Part shown: one piece after another, positions 17,947 through 26,614 of the stretch
How positions within the stretch are numbered: the first letter of the stretch is position 1
How the letters are laid out: each line of letters begins with the position of its first letter
Assembly (NCBI RefSeq): GCF_016756495.1
Contig: NZ_AP023243.1
Coordinates: 558,001-622,000 of the forward strand
Source of the DNA: Mesorhizobium sp. 113-3-3
GTDB lineage: Bacteria; Pseudomonadota; Alphaproteobacteria; Rhizobiales; Rhizobiaceae
DNA length: 64,000 bases
Direction: 5' to 3'
Made by a program: the position numbers and the translations under genes
Notes under the pieces: model-generated
Told to the model about the DNA's origin: nothing
What the model saw: the letters and a program-made list of their open reading frames with translations, nothing else
Database searches by the model: none

Positions 17947-19109
17947 GGTGGCCGGAGGTAAAACTTGGCCACATAATATCGCAAGTAAGCCGCACCGCAC
18001 GCGATCGCTCGGCTACGCCCGTGTATTCCATTTCGAAACACGACGGCTTCGTTCGTAGCGATCAATACTTCAAGAAACAGGTTTTCAGCGAAGATACGTC
18101 GTCCTACAAGGTCGTGCTGCCAGGCGACTTTGCGTATTCCCCAATCCACCTGGACGAGGGTTCGATTGCACGAGCAAGTGAGGAAGGTCTCATAAGTCCG
18201 ATGTATCGGGTTTTTGAGATTGATCCAGATCGTTGTGACGGCGGCTACATAGCCAGGTGTTTGAAATCGCCGAAACTCATCAGTATCTATGGGTCCCTAG
18301 GTGATGGTTCTGTTCATAGACGACGCTCAGTGTCATTCGAGCGGTTCTCTGATGTTGAAATCCTCCTCCCGCCACTCCCGGAACAACGGCGGATCGCTGC
18401 GATCTTGAACAAGGCGGATGCGCTGCGCCGCAAGCGCAAGCGCGCCATCGAACTGCTCGACAGCCTAGCGCAGTCGATCTTTTTGGAGATGTTTGTGTCT
18501 GGAGAGCAAAAATCTTGGCCAGCCGCTACCGTCGGGTCGCTGTCCTTAAACATGCGAACTGGCCCGTTCGGCAGCCAACTCCTTCATTCGGAGTTCGTTG
18601 ACAACGGCATACCTGTGCTTGGAATTGACAATGCCGTAACCAATGAATTCCGTTGGGCAGAACGACGCTATATTACGTCCCGCAAATATGACGAACTGCG
18701 CCGCTACACCGTATTGCCTCGCGATGTCCTTATTACGATCATGGGAACGTGTGGTCGTTGCGCGGTAGTGCCTGACGACATTCCCTTAGCGATAAATACG
18801 AAGCACCTGTGCTGTATCACATTGGATATCGGTAGATGCCTACCTGAATTTCTTCACGCCGCGTTTCTACAACATCCGTCCGTGCTCCGGCAGTTGGGGG
18901 TTGAGGCCAAGGGTGCGGTGATGCCTGGCCTGAATATGGGCATCATCAAAGGACTTTCCTTGCCCCTTCCCCCCATTGAGCTTCAGGCTGAATTTGTTCG
19001 TTTGGTGCGTCGTCTCAATATTCAGCGATCCTTGGGAATCGAGGCGCAATCTTCAATGGATTCATTCTTCTCGTCACTGCAATCCCGTGCCTTTTCGGGT
19101 CAATTCTAG
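17943..19109 (+). CDS. hsdS: Type I restriction-modification specificity subunit
   Basis: This is a 388-residue protein with two target-recognition domains separated by a conserved helical spacer (LPPLPEQRRIAAIL ... KRAIELLDSLAQSIF, about residues 140-182). The second domain also ends in the LPLPPIELQ spacer-like motif. These are the standard features of HsdS, which sets the bipartite DNA target. The GTG start overlaps the hsdM stop. The recognition domains are clearly lower in GC and use more AT-rich codons than the flanking genes, as expected for horizontally exchanged specificity modules. It is intact even though hsdM is broken. Confidence 0.92.
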   Translation: MRWPEVKLGHIISQVSRTARDRSATPVYSISKHDGFVRSDQYFKKQVFSEDTSSYKVVLPGDFAYSPIHLDEGSIARASEEGLISPMYRVFEIDPDRCDGGYIARCLKSPKLISIYGSLGDGSVHRRRSVSFERFSDVEILLPPLPEQRRIAAILNKADALRRKRKRAIELLDSLAQSIFLEMFVSGEQKSWPAATVGSLSLNMRTGPFGSQLLHSEFVDNGIPVLGIDNAVTNEFRWAERRYITSRKYDELRRYTVLPRDVLITIMGTCGRCAVVPDDIPLAINTKHLCCITLDIGRCLPEFLHAAFLQHPSVLRQLGVEAKGAVMPGLNMGIIKGLSLPLPPIELQAEFVRLVRRLNIQRSLGIEAQSSMDSFFSSLQSRAFSGQF

Positions 19110-19111
19110 CG

Positions 19112-19945
19112 ATGCCCTACGCACCCGCCGGCAGTGACTGGACGGATCGCGAAATCGACCTGATCGTCGCCGACTATTTCGACATGCAGGCGCTTGAGTT
19201 TGCGGGCCGTCCGTTCGTGAAGGCGCAGCGCAATGCGGCGCTGCGGGAACTTACCGGACGCAGCCGCGGCTCTATTGAATTCAAGCACCACAACATCAGT
19301 GCTGTGCTAGATCGGCTCGGGATGATCTGGCTGAAAGGCTACGTGCCGCGGCACAATTTCCAGCGCGCGTTGGTCGACGGCGTCGAGCGCCATATCGCCC
19401 GCAATCCCGCGCTCTTCGAGAACCCGATCTTGGCTGCCCCATCACCCGAATTGCAAGAAGGCCAACCTCTTTTCTTCGAAGCACCGCCTGTCGCGGCTTT
19501 CGAAGCTGTGCCGACTGTCCTGGAGCGGATCGTGCGAAAGTTCGATCCGGCCCTTCGGGACGCTCGCAACCGACAATTGGGCAAAAGTGGCGAAGAGCGT
19601 GTCTTCTTCGCCGAGCAGTCCGGCTTGCGGGTGGCCGGACGAGACGATCTTGCCCGGAAGGTGCGTTGGGTGTCGGCTGAGGATGGCGATGGCGCAGGCT
19701 ATGACATCCGCTCGTTCGATCTGGCCGGACGGGAGCGACTGATCGAGGTGAAGACCACCACGGGTCACAAGCAGACTCCGTTCCTGCTTTCGGAGAATGA
19801 ACGGTCCTTCTCGGAGGAGCGACCGGATGCGTTTCGACTGGTGCGGTTGTTCGACTTCGCGCGACAGCCTCGCGCCTTTGAGCTTGCCCCACCACTGGAC
19901 AAGTCTGTTCTGTTGACGGCGGCAACTTGGCGCGCGCAGTTCTGA
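19112..19945 (+). CDS. DUF3883-domain protein in the type I restriction operon
   Basis: This is a 277-residue protein. The N-terminal half (DWTDREIDLIVADYF, GRSRGSIEFKHHNISAVL) is of the type often found on restriction-associated proteins. The C-terminal half has the DUF3883 pattern GKSGEERVFFAEQ ... GAGYDIRSF ... RLIEVKTT, which reads as a PD-(D/E)XK-like core (D, then E-V-K). It starts 2 bases after the hsdS stop and lies upstream of hsdR, so it is part of the operon. It may be an accessory nuclease or DNA-binding factor. Function is inferred; DUF3883 proteins are poorly characterised. Confidence 0.8.
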   Translation: MPYAPAGSDWTDREIDLIVADYFDMQALEFAGRPFVKAQRNAALRELTGRSRGSIEFKHHNISAVLDRLGMIWLKGYVPRHNFQRALVDGVERHIARNPALFENPILAAPSPELQEGQPLFFEAPPVAAFEAVPTVLERIVRKFDPALRDARNRQLGKSGEERVFFAEQSGLRVAGRDDLARKVRWVSAEDGDGAGYDIRSFDLAGRERLIEVKTTTGHKQTPFLLSENERSFSEERPDAFRLVRLFDFARQPRAFELAPPLDKSVLLTAATWRAQF

Positions 19946-20003
19946 TAGAATTGCCTGCAACAAAACCGGTTGCGAAATTCATCTGAGACTTTAGCCTGCC
20001 CGA

Positions 20004-23000
20004 ATGTCCAACTTCGCTTTCCTTGCCGCCGAGTTTCCGGCTGTCCACGAAGCTGCCGTCGCGGCGGAGCGACATGGGGCGTCGGATCCACGTGCGTCGG
20101 TGTTTTATGCAGGGCGCGCAGTCGAGATTGGCGTCAACTGGGCATTCAAGAACGACCCGGGGCTAAAGCTGCCATACCAAGACAACATCTCGGCGCTTCT
20201 GCATGAGCCGACTTTCAAGGCTGCAGCGGGCCAGGCGGTGTTTTCCAAGGCGAAATACATCAACCAGTTGCGCAACCGTGCCGTGCACGATGAGCGGACT
20301 ATCATTCATCCAAACGAGGCGGTCGGCGCACTGAAGGAGCTGTTCCACGTCTGCTTTTGGCTCGCCCGCACCTATGCGCGAAAGGCCAAACCGGCGGATG
20401 GCTTGGCTTTCGACGCCTCGGTGCTGTCGCGTCGCGACGACACCCTGAAGAAGGCATTCGCGCATCTGAAGGCGCAGCAGCAGGAGCTTGACGCCAAGAA
20501 CGGCGAGCTGGCCAAACTACTTTCCGACAGGACCAATCTCGACGACGAACTGAAGCGGCTACGGGCAGAGGTGGCGGCGGCGCGGCAGGCGAGCGAGGCG
20601 ACGCCCGACCGGCATGACTATAACGAAGCCGAAACGCGCGACCGCTACATCGATCTGCTGCTACGCGAGGCAGGTTGGGCGCTGGACAGGCCGGAAGACA
20701 TTGAGTTCCGCGTCGAAGGCATGCCTAACGAGCAGGGCGTCGGCTTCGTCGACTATGTGCTGTGGGGCGCGGACGGCAAGCCGCTCGGCCTCGTCGAGGC
20801 CAAGCGCACACGCAAGGATGCGCGCCAGGGCCAGCAGCAAGCAAAACTCTATGCCGACCGGCTGGAGGCGCGCTACGGGCAGCGGCCTGTCATCTTCTAC
20901 TCGAACGGCTATGAACACTGGATCTGGGACGACGCGCGCTATCCTCCGCGACAGATTGGTGGCTTCTACAAGCGCGACGAACTGGAGCTGCTAATTCAGC
21001 GCCGCACGAGCCGGAAAAAGCTCATCGAGACCCGCATCGATACTAAGATCGCTGGCCACAAGCGGCCCTATCAGCAACGCGCCATCCGCGCCATCGCCAA
21101 GAGTTTCGAGGATGACAGCGAGCGCAAGGCGCTGCTGGTCATGGCGACCGGCTCCGGCAAGACGCGCACGGTCATCGCCCTTGTCGACTTGTTGATGCGC
21201 GCCGGCTGGGTAAAACGTGTGCTGTTCCTCGCCGACCGTGTCGCGCTGGTCAACCAAGCGGCTGGGGCTTTCAAGGCGTATCTGCCGGACTCGGCGCCGG
21301 TCAATCTGGTCACCGAACGGACAAGCGAAGGCCGCGTCTTCCTGTCCACGTACCCGACGATGATGAACCTGATCGACGGCAAATCCGATGAGAAGCGCAA
21401 GTTCGGGCCGGGTCACTTCGATCTGATCGTCATCGATGAGGCGCATCGTTCGGTCTATCAGCGCTACCGGGCTATCTTCGAATATTTCGACTCTTTCCTC
21501 GTCGGCCTGACGGCGACGCCCAAGGACGAGATCGACCACAACACCTATTCACTGTTCGACCTGGAAGACGGCGTGCCGACCGATGCCTATTCGCTCGACG
21601 AGGCCGTGGCGGACGGCCATCTGGTTCCGCCCAAGGCGATTTCCGTGCCGCTGAAAATCGTGCGTTCCGGCCTGCGCTACGACGATTTGAGCGACGAGGA
21701 GAAAGACCGCTGGGACATGCTGGAATGGGGGGAGGAGGAAATCCCCGACAGCGTCGATGCCGCTGAGGTCAACAAGCGGCTCTTCAACACCGACACGGTC
21801 GACCTTGTCATTGCCTATCTCATGACCAACGGGGGGAAGGTCGAAGGGGGCGACAGGCTCGGCAAGACCATCATCTTCGCCAAGAACCAGCCCCATGCGC
21901 AGTTCATTGAGGCGCGGTTCAACGCCGCCTATCCAAACCTTGCCGGCCATTTCGCAAGGGTGATTACCCACGAGACAGGCGCCTATGCCCAGACTCTGAT
22001 CGATGATTTCTCCAAGAAGACAAAGGCGCCTCACATCGCCATCTCGGTCGACATGCTCGACACCGGTATCGACGTGCCCGAGGTGGTCAACCTCGTCTTC
22101 TTCAAACAGGTGCGCTCGAAAACCAAATTCTGGCAGATGATGGGACGTGGCACGCGGCTTTGCCCGGATTTGTTCGGCCCAGGCCAGGACAAGGAATTCT
22201 TTCGTGTCTTCGACTATTGCCAGAATCTCGAATTCTTCGGCGCCAACCCTGAATTGAAAGAAGCAAGCACCGCGAAGTCGCTGTCGGAACGGCTGTTTGC
22301 GGCGAGGCTCGATCTGGTTCGCGCGCTCGACGAAAGAACGGCAAAGCCTCACGAGCTAGGCGAAGAAGCGAAACCCTTCAAAGTACCGGACGCGGCTGCT
22401 GGTGCTCCGTCTGAGGAGGATATCCGGACCGATGCGGTGGGCATTCTCCGCGATACCGTGGCTGGACTGAATCCGGACAACTTCCTTGTGCGCCAGCACC
22501 GTCGTGCCGTGGAGAAATATCAGAAGCCGGAAGCCTGGATTGCGATCAATGATGAGAATCGCAAGGAACTTATCGACGAGGTTGCACCTCTGCCGTCGGC
22601 CAAGCAGTTCGGCACTGAGGAAGCGAAGCGGTTCGATCTGTTGATGTTCTCGCTGCAGCTTGCCCTGCTGAAGGGTTCCAAACGCTTCGCTACGTTCAAG
22701 AAACAGCTGCTGGAGATCGCGTCGGCACTGGAGAGTCAAACGGGTATTCCGGCAATCGCCCAGCAAGCCGCCTTGATCGAGGAAATCCAAACGGACCTCT
22801 GGTGGGAAGGCGTCACTGTCCCATTGTTGGAGTTGGTAAGGCTACGGCTGCGCGAGCTTATCCAGCACATCGAGAAAGGGCGGAAAGCGGTCGTCTATTC
22901 CGATTTTGCCGACGAAATCGGCGAAGGGGTCGAGGTTGACCTGCCGCAAGTCGGTGAGGCGGACTTCGCCCGCTTTAAGCAGAAGGCCCGCCATTTCCTC

Positions 23001-23432
23001 AGGAAGCACGAGGATCATCTCGTCCTGCACAAGTTGCGGCAAGGCAAGCCGCTGACCACTATCGACCTCGCCGAGCTGGAAAAGATGCTGCTTGATGCTG
23101 GTATCGGCGATGCTGGCGACATCGAGCGCGCTCGCGAGGCGAGCCATGGCTTCGGTCGCTTCGTGCGTTCATTGGTAGGCCTCGACCGGGCGGCCGTTTC
23201 GGAAGCCTTTGGCGAATTCCTGTCTACGGGAACTGCTTCCGCCGCGCAGATCGAATTTGTCGGGATGATCATCGAGCACCTGACCGACCAGGGCACGATG
23301 GACCCGAGCCTGCTCTACGAGCCGCCCTTCACAGATCTGGCTCCTACCGGGCCTGAGCAGGTATTCGATGAGGACCGGGTTACCAGGCTCGTCAGTCGGA
23401 TCCGCGAGATCAGCGACAGCGCAGTAGCTTGA
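20004..23432 (+). CDS. hsdR: Type I restriction-modification endonuclease/translocase subunit
   Basis: This 1142-residue protein has, in order, an N-terminal DUF4145-like region, a coiled coil (~150-200), a restriction nuclease core (FVDYVLWGADGKPLGLVEAKR, D then E-A-K at about 250-265), helicase motif I (ATGSGKT near 384), motif II (IDEAH near 477) and motif III (LTATP). The EcoEI-type C-terminal domain follows. It translocates and cuts DNA at unmethylated targets only as a complex with HsdM and HsdS, so with hsdM broken it is probably silent. It begins 58 bp after the DUF3883 gene. Length is normal for the family. Confidence 0.94.
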   Translation: MSNFAFLAAEFPAVHEAAVAAERHGASDPRASVFYAGRAVEIGVNWAFKNDPGLKLPYQDNISALLHEPTFKAAAGQAVFSKAKYINQLRNRAVHDERTIIHPNEAVGALKELFHVCFWLARTYARKAKPADGLAFDASVLSRRDDTLKKAFAHLKAQQQELDAKNGELAKLLSDRTNLDDELKRLRAEVAAARQASEATPDRHDYNEAETRDRYIDLLLREAGWALDRPEDIEFRVEGMPNEQGVGFVDYVLWGADGKPLGLVEAKRTRKDARQGQQQAKLYADRLEARYGQRPVIFYSNGYEHWIWDDARYPPRQIGGFYKRDELELLIQRRTSRKKLIETRIDTKIAGHKRPYQQRAIRAIAKSFEDDSERKALLVMATGSGKTRTVIALVDLLMRAGWVKRVLFLADRVALVNQAAGAFKAYLPDSAPVNLVTERTSEGRVFLSTYPTMMNLIDGKSDEKRKFGPGHFDLIVIDEAHRSVYQRYRAIFEYFDSFLVGLTATPKDEIDHNTYSLFDLEDGVPTDAYSLDEAVADGHLVPPKAISVPLKIVRSGLRYDDLSDEEKDRWDMLEWGEEEIPDSVDAAEVNKRLFNTDTVDLVIAYLMTNGGKVEGGDRLGKTIIFAKNQPHAQFIEARFNAAYPNLAGHFARVITHETGAYAQTLIDDFSKKTKAPHIAISVDMLDTGIDVPEVVNLVFFKQVRSKTKFWQMMGRGTRLCPDLFGPGQDKEFFRVFDYCQNLEFFGANPELKEASTAKSLSERLFAARLDLVRALDERTAKPHELGEEAKPFKVPDAAAGAPSEEDIRTDAVGILRDTVAGLNPDNFLVRQHRRAVEKYQKPEAWIAINDENRKELIDEVAPLPSAKQFGTEEAKRFDLLMFSLQLALLKGSKRFATFKKQLLEIASALESQTGIPAIAQQAALIEEIQTDLWWEGVTVPLLELVRLRLRELIQHIEKGRKAVVYSDFADEIGEGVEVDLPQVGEADFARFKQKARHFLRKHEDHLVLHKLRQGKPLTTIDLAELEKMLLDAGIGDAGDIERAREASHGFGRFVRSLVGLDRAAVSEAFGEFLSTGTASAAQIEFVGMIIEHLTDQGTMDPSLLYEPPFTDLAPTGPEQVFDEDRVTRLVSRIREISDSAVA

Positions 23433-23461
23433 TCAAAAGATCCGACAATCTGGAGGCACGA

Positions 23462-24172
23462 ATGGCGCGAACATTGGTGGAATGTCTCAAGCTGTTCAAT
23501 CGAAAGGAGCGCTATTGGCTCATCCGCAATGCGCTCGGTGAAAGAGGGAAGGATCTGCCTCTTTCGAACTCTTTTCGAAAAGAGCTTGGGGACGTGATCA
23601 AAGTCGCCATTCCGAAGAACGCTTGGTGGGCGATCGACTATCACATTGATTGGCTGTTTGGTGCCCTGGTGCTTGATAGAGCAAGGAGCGTCGACAACGA
23701 GCCTACCATCCTAGAGAATCCAATAGTTTCGGCATCAGATGAGCCCATCCGTCGCTTCATTCGCGGTACGCAAGAAGACTTTGATTTCGTGGTCGCGTTC
23801 AGCCGAACGATTATCCTGATCGAAGCGAAGGGCGTAACGAGTTGGGGCAACGATCAGATTGTCAGCAAACATCAGAGATTATGCGAATGGCGAGATTTCT
23901 CACATCGCGTTCATGTCGACGGCATTCAGAGCACCGATCCGATACGCATCTTCGTAGTGCTCATGTCCCCCGGGCAGCCAAAGAAACTGAAGCCGCTGGA
24001 TTGGCCAAGCTTTGTAAATGGAGATGGCAAGGCTCCGTTCTACCTAACATTGGATCTTTCCGACGCGCCGGAAGTGTTCCGCGTGCCGGTCCGATGCGAT
24101 GACAACAGGGAATCTGCTCACGACGGCGATCGATGGCGAATAAATGATTTCAAACGACCTCGACCGAATTAG
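23462..24172 (+). CDS. Hypothetical protein with PD-(D/E)XK-like motif
   Basis: This is a 236-residue protein of unrecognised family. A central segment EDFDFVVAFSRTIILIEAKG (residues ~108-127) has the Asp...Glu-X-Lys pattern of a PD-(D/E)XK nuclease core. The ATG at 23462 is preceded by GGAGG at 6-base spacing and is favoured over the TTG at 23429 that overlaps the hsdR stop. The gene closes the restriction operon, so a nuclease or accessory defence role is plausible, but it is inferred from one motif and from position. Base composition is lower in GC than the next gene. Confidence 0.65.
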   Translation: MARTLVECLKLFNRKERYWLIRNALGERGKDLPLSNSFRKELGDVIKVAIPKNAWWAIDYHIDWLFGALVLDRARSVDNEPTILENPIVSASDEPIRRFIRGTQEDFDFVVAFSRTIILIEAKGVTSWGNDQIVSKHQRLCEWRDFSHRVHVDGIQSTDPIRIFVVLMSPGQPKKLKPLDWPSFVNGDGKAPFYLTLDLSDAPEVFRVPVRCDDNRESAHDGDRWRINDFKRPRPN

Positions 24173-24177
24173 CCCCC

Positions 24178-25107
24178 TCACTGCCCCGCCTCCCCCTTCA
24201 CCGTCCTTCTCCTCACCCCCCGCACCGCCCGCTTCACCTTCTTCGTACCCGCGAGCTCGTTCATCGCATCGAGCTGCATCTGCTGCATTTCGGCCAGGCG
24301 CGTCCATTGGCGGGAGATGAGGTAGTCGAGTTTTTCGTGCAGGTGGCGCACTTCGAGCTCGGCTTTGAGGTTGACGCGGTATTCGTTGAAGGAGCGCAGG
24401 CGGTCTTTCACCTCCTGGCGCTTCTGGCTCATCATGATGACCGGCGCCTGGATGGCGGCGATGCAGGAGAGCAGCAGGTTGAGCAGGATGAAGGGATAGG
24501 GGTCGAAGGCGCTGTTCAAGCCCTCGAACAGATTGATGCCGATCCAGACCAGGAGCACGGTGGCAAACGAGATCAGGAACCACCAGCTGCCGCCAAAGGC
24601 GGCCATATTGTCGGAGACGCGGTCGGGGAAGGTGCGGTGCTCCTCGAATTCTTCTTCCGAGTTTTCCGAAATCGTGTCCTGCCGGGCGATCGATTCCACC
24701 ACCTGGCGGTCGAGCTCGGAGAATTCGCCGTGCTCCTGCTGCAGCAGCTCCTCCATGTAGCGCATGCGGTAGCGGCCGAGCTCCTCGCGGCTGATGCGAG
24801 CGCCCCTGGGCAGGTCGGGATGGTCGGAGCGGATGCGGTCGGCCAGGCTCGGGCGCAGCGTGTCGATGCGCACCAGGTCGCGCTTGTGGAATTTGCGGCC
24901 CGAGATCGCCGACGGTTTTTTCTTCGGCTTTATGCGGGAGGTGCCGAGGCCCGCTGGTTCTGAGTCCGGCACTTCGGGCGTGTCGAAATGCTCGTCCGAG
25001 CCCTCGTGCAAATCCTCCGGCGTGATCGGCGCCTCGAAATATTCGCCGCCGCTATCGTGCTCATTGTCCGCCGCCTGCTGCTCGGATGCCTTGGGGACGG
25101 TGCTCAT
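24178..25107 (-). CDS. DUF1003 membrane protein
   Basis: This is a 309-residue protein. An acidic N-terminal ~90 residues leads to a soluble region (RDLVRIDTLRPSLADRI), then the DUF1003 part: FPDRVSDNMAAFGGSWWFL, two membrane segments (FLISFATVLLVWIGIN and FILLNLLLSCIAAIQAPVIMM), and a cytoplasmic coiled coil (RLRSFNEYRVNLKAELEVRHLHEKLD). The C-terminus is very basic. The ATG at 25107 has AGGAG upstream and is preferred over the ATG at 25137. It is convergent with the restriction operon, 5 bp from its last gene. Function of the family is unknown. Confidence 0.85.
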   Translation of the reverse strand: MSTVPKASEQQAADNEHDSGGEYFEAPITPEDLHEGSDEHFDTPEVPDSEPAGLGTSRIKPKKKPSAISGRKFHKRDLVRIDTLRPSLADRIRSDHPDLPRGARISREELGRYRMRYMEELLQQEHGEFSELDRQVVESIARQDTISENSEEEFEEHRTFPDRVSDNMAAFGGSWWFLISFATVLLVWIGINLFEGLNSAFDPYPFILLNLLLSCIAAIQAPVIMMSQKRQEVKDRLRSFNEYRVNLKAELEVRHLHEKLDYLISRQWTRLAEMQQMQLDAMNELAGTKKVKRAVRGVRRRTVKGEAGQ

Positions 25108-25504
25108 GGTGCTGGCTCCTGCTGTGGCGCTGGACATTGAGGATACGCCGAGGTGGCGGGGTATATCCACTGTCGGATTGCGCTGCCTATGCCATGGCTT
25201 CCCGACGATTGCGTGACAATGGGATAACGATAGCCGGCTGTGGGGTTTGGGGGGGTGTTGGCGGGTTGGCCGAGGCCTGCCCGACTTCGTCATCCACGGG
25301 CGGAGCATGGGGCGGGAGCGGCGGCGCGAAGACCCGAGGATCCATGCCGGGACGTTGATCTTAAGGTGCAGCGGAGCGGAGTTCTGCACCGTGGCAACGC
25401 TTCGGAGTCCCGGCATGGATCCTCGGGTCTGCGCCGCGTCGCTGCGCTCCTTGCTCCGCCCGTGGATGACGAATCGAGGGAGGCTCCGCTGCCCCCCTCT
25501 CTTG
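25108..25504. other. Intergenic region with large inverted repeat
   Basis: There is no convincing gene between the DUF1003 start and the carboxypeptidase stop. The stretch is mostly occupied by the inverted repeat at 25286-25473. ORFs across it read through the palindrome in both directions and are artefacts of its symmetry. Confidence 0.65.
25286..25473. repeat. 188-bp interrupted inverted repeat
   Basis: Two nested pairs of perfect arms are present: a 22-bp outer pair (25286-25307 with 25452-25473, starting TTCGTCATCCACGGG) and a 24-bp inner pair (25330-25353 with 25407-25430, starting AGACCCGAGGATCC). A smaller stem, GGTGCAG/CTGCACC, sits in the centre (25365-25390). The segments between the arms also partly pair. 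Such cruciform-capable elements recur between genes in Mesorhizobium genomes; it is noncoding and could be a MITE or REP-type element. Confidence 0.8.
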
Positions 25505-26398
25505 TCACTGCTGTTCGGCAAACATCAGGCGCGTTTTCGCGCCGTCCATGGTCGGCGACAGGCTGCGCTGGATCAGCGCTTCGACGTGGTCGTTGCGCTG
25601 GCGGGCCGAGTCGGCGCCCATCACCACCACGATCAGCTGGCGGCCGTCGGCATTGTAGGAGGTGACGATGTTGAAGCCCGACGCCCTGATATAGCCGGTC
25701 TTGATGCCGTCGACGCCGCGCACGCGGCCGAGCATGTCGTTGTGGCCGCGCACCAGCCTGCCGCGGAACATGAAATCGCTCTCGGAGAAATAGTGGAAGT
25801 GCTGGGGGAAGCGCTGGCGCAGCGCCATGCCGAGCACCGCCATGTCGCGCGCGGTGGTCATCTGGCCATCGTCGGGCAGGCCGGAAGCGTTGCGGAAAGT
25901 GGTGCTGGTCATGCCGAGCGAACGCGCCTTTGAGGTCATCATGGCGGCGAACTGGTCCTCCGAGCCGCCGAGATATTCGCCCACCGCCACCGCCACGTCA
26001 TTGGCTGACTTGACGACGATGGCGCGGATGGCGGAATCGACATCGATCGTTTCGCCGCGCCGGAAGCGCATCTTGGTCGGCGGCTGCGAGGCGGCGTGGT
26101 CGGAGACGGGGATCTGCGTCTCCTTGGTGACGCGGCCGGATTCCATCGCCTCGAACAAAAGATATAGCGTCATCATCTTGGTCAGCGAGGCCGGGTAGCG
26201 CTGCGCCGTCGAGTTGACCTCGAACATCTGCTTGCCGGTCCTGACGTCGACGACGATGGCGGCATATTTCTGCGGCGGCGCCGGGACAGTCAGCACCTGG
26301 TCCGGCGGGGTCGTGGTCGAGCAGCCGGCCACCATCAGCAACAGGCCAAGGGCGACGAAAACTCTCTGGAGGAGCGGGAAGGAACGCAGTTTGGACAA
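25505..26398 (-). CDS. D-alanyl-D-alanine carboxypeptidase-family lipoprotein
   Basis: This is a 297-residue penicillin-binding protein of the DacA/PBP5-like S11 family. It has a lipoprotein signal with lipobox VAGC (C26), then the active-site motifs S71-L-T-K74, S131-A-N and K233-T-G. It should remove the terminal D-Ala from peptidoglycan pentapeptides in the periplasm, anchored to a membrane by lipid. It lacks a long C-terminal anchor domain. It is a single gene, divergent from the coiled-coil protein at 26615. A dedicated regulator is not visible. Confidence 0.9.
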   Translation of the reverse strand: MSKLRSFPLLQRVFVALGLLLMVAGCSTTTPPDQVLTVPAPPQKYAAIVVDVRTGKQMFEVNSTAQRYPASLTKMMTLYLLFEAMESGRVTKETQIPVSDHAASQPPTKMRFRRGETIDVDSAIRAIVVKSANDVAVAVGEYLGGSEDQFAAMMTSKARSLGMTSTTFRNASGLPDDGQMTTARDMAVLGMALRQRFPQHFHYFSESDFMFRGRLVRGHNDMLGRVRGVDGIKTGYIRASGFNIVTSYNADGRQLIVVVMGADSARQRNDHVEALIQRSLSPTMDGAKTRLMFAEQQ

Positions 26399-26614
26399 GG
26401 GCGGGACTGTTCTGGCGATGCTGTTGCTGAGATGAGGCGAAGCTAACGTAACGCGTTGGATGCGTCCATTTGGTTAATGGAGGTTAGCCCCAGGATTGTC
26501 GAGCCTTCGCAAGCTTGCCAGCCCGCCCCGAAAACGCCTGTTTCTGCATCTTTCCTTGCCAAAACCGCGTTTCCTGTGGGAAGGGGCGTGGCATTGGCTG
26601 GCTTGGGGGGTGGC

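Noticed and set aside
24178..25521. Extended DUF1003 ORF of 447 residues
   Set aside because: The extra N-terminus is translated from the inverted repeat at 25286-25473 and lacks a ribosome-binding site; the start at 25107 has AGGAG.
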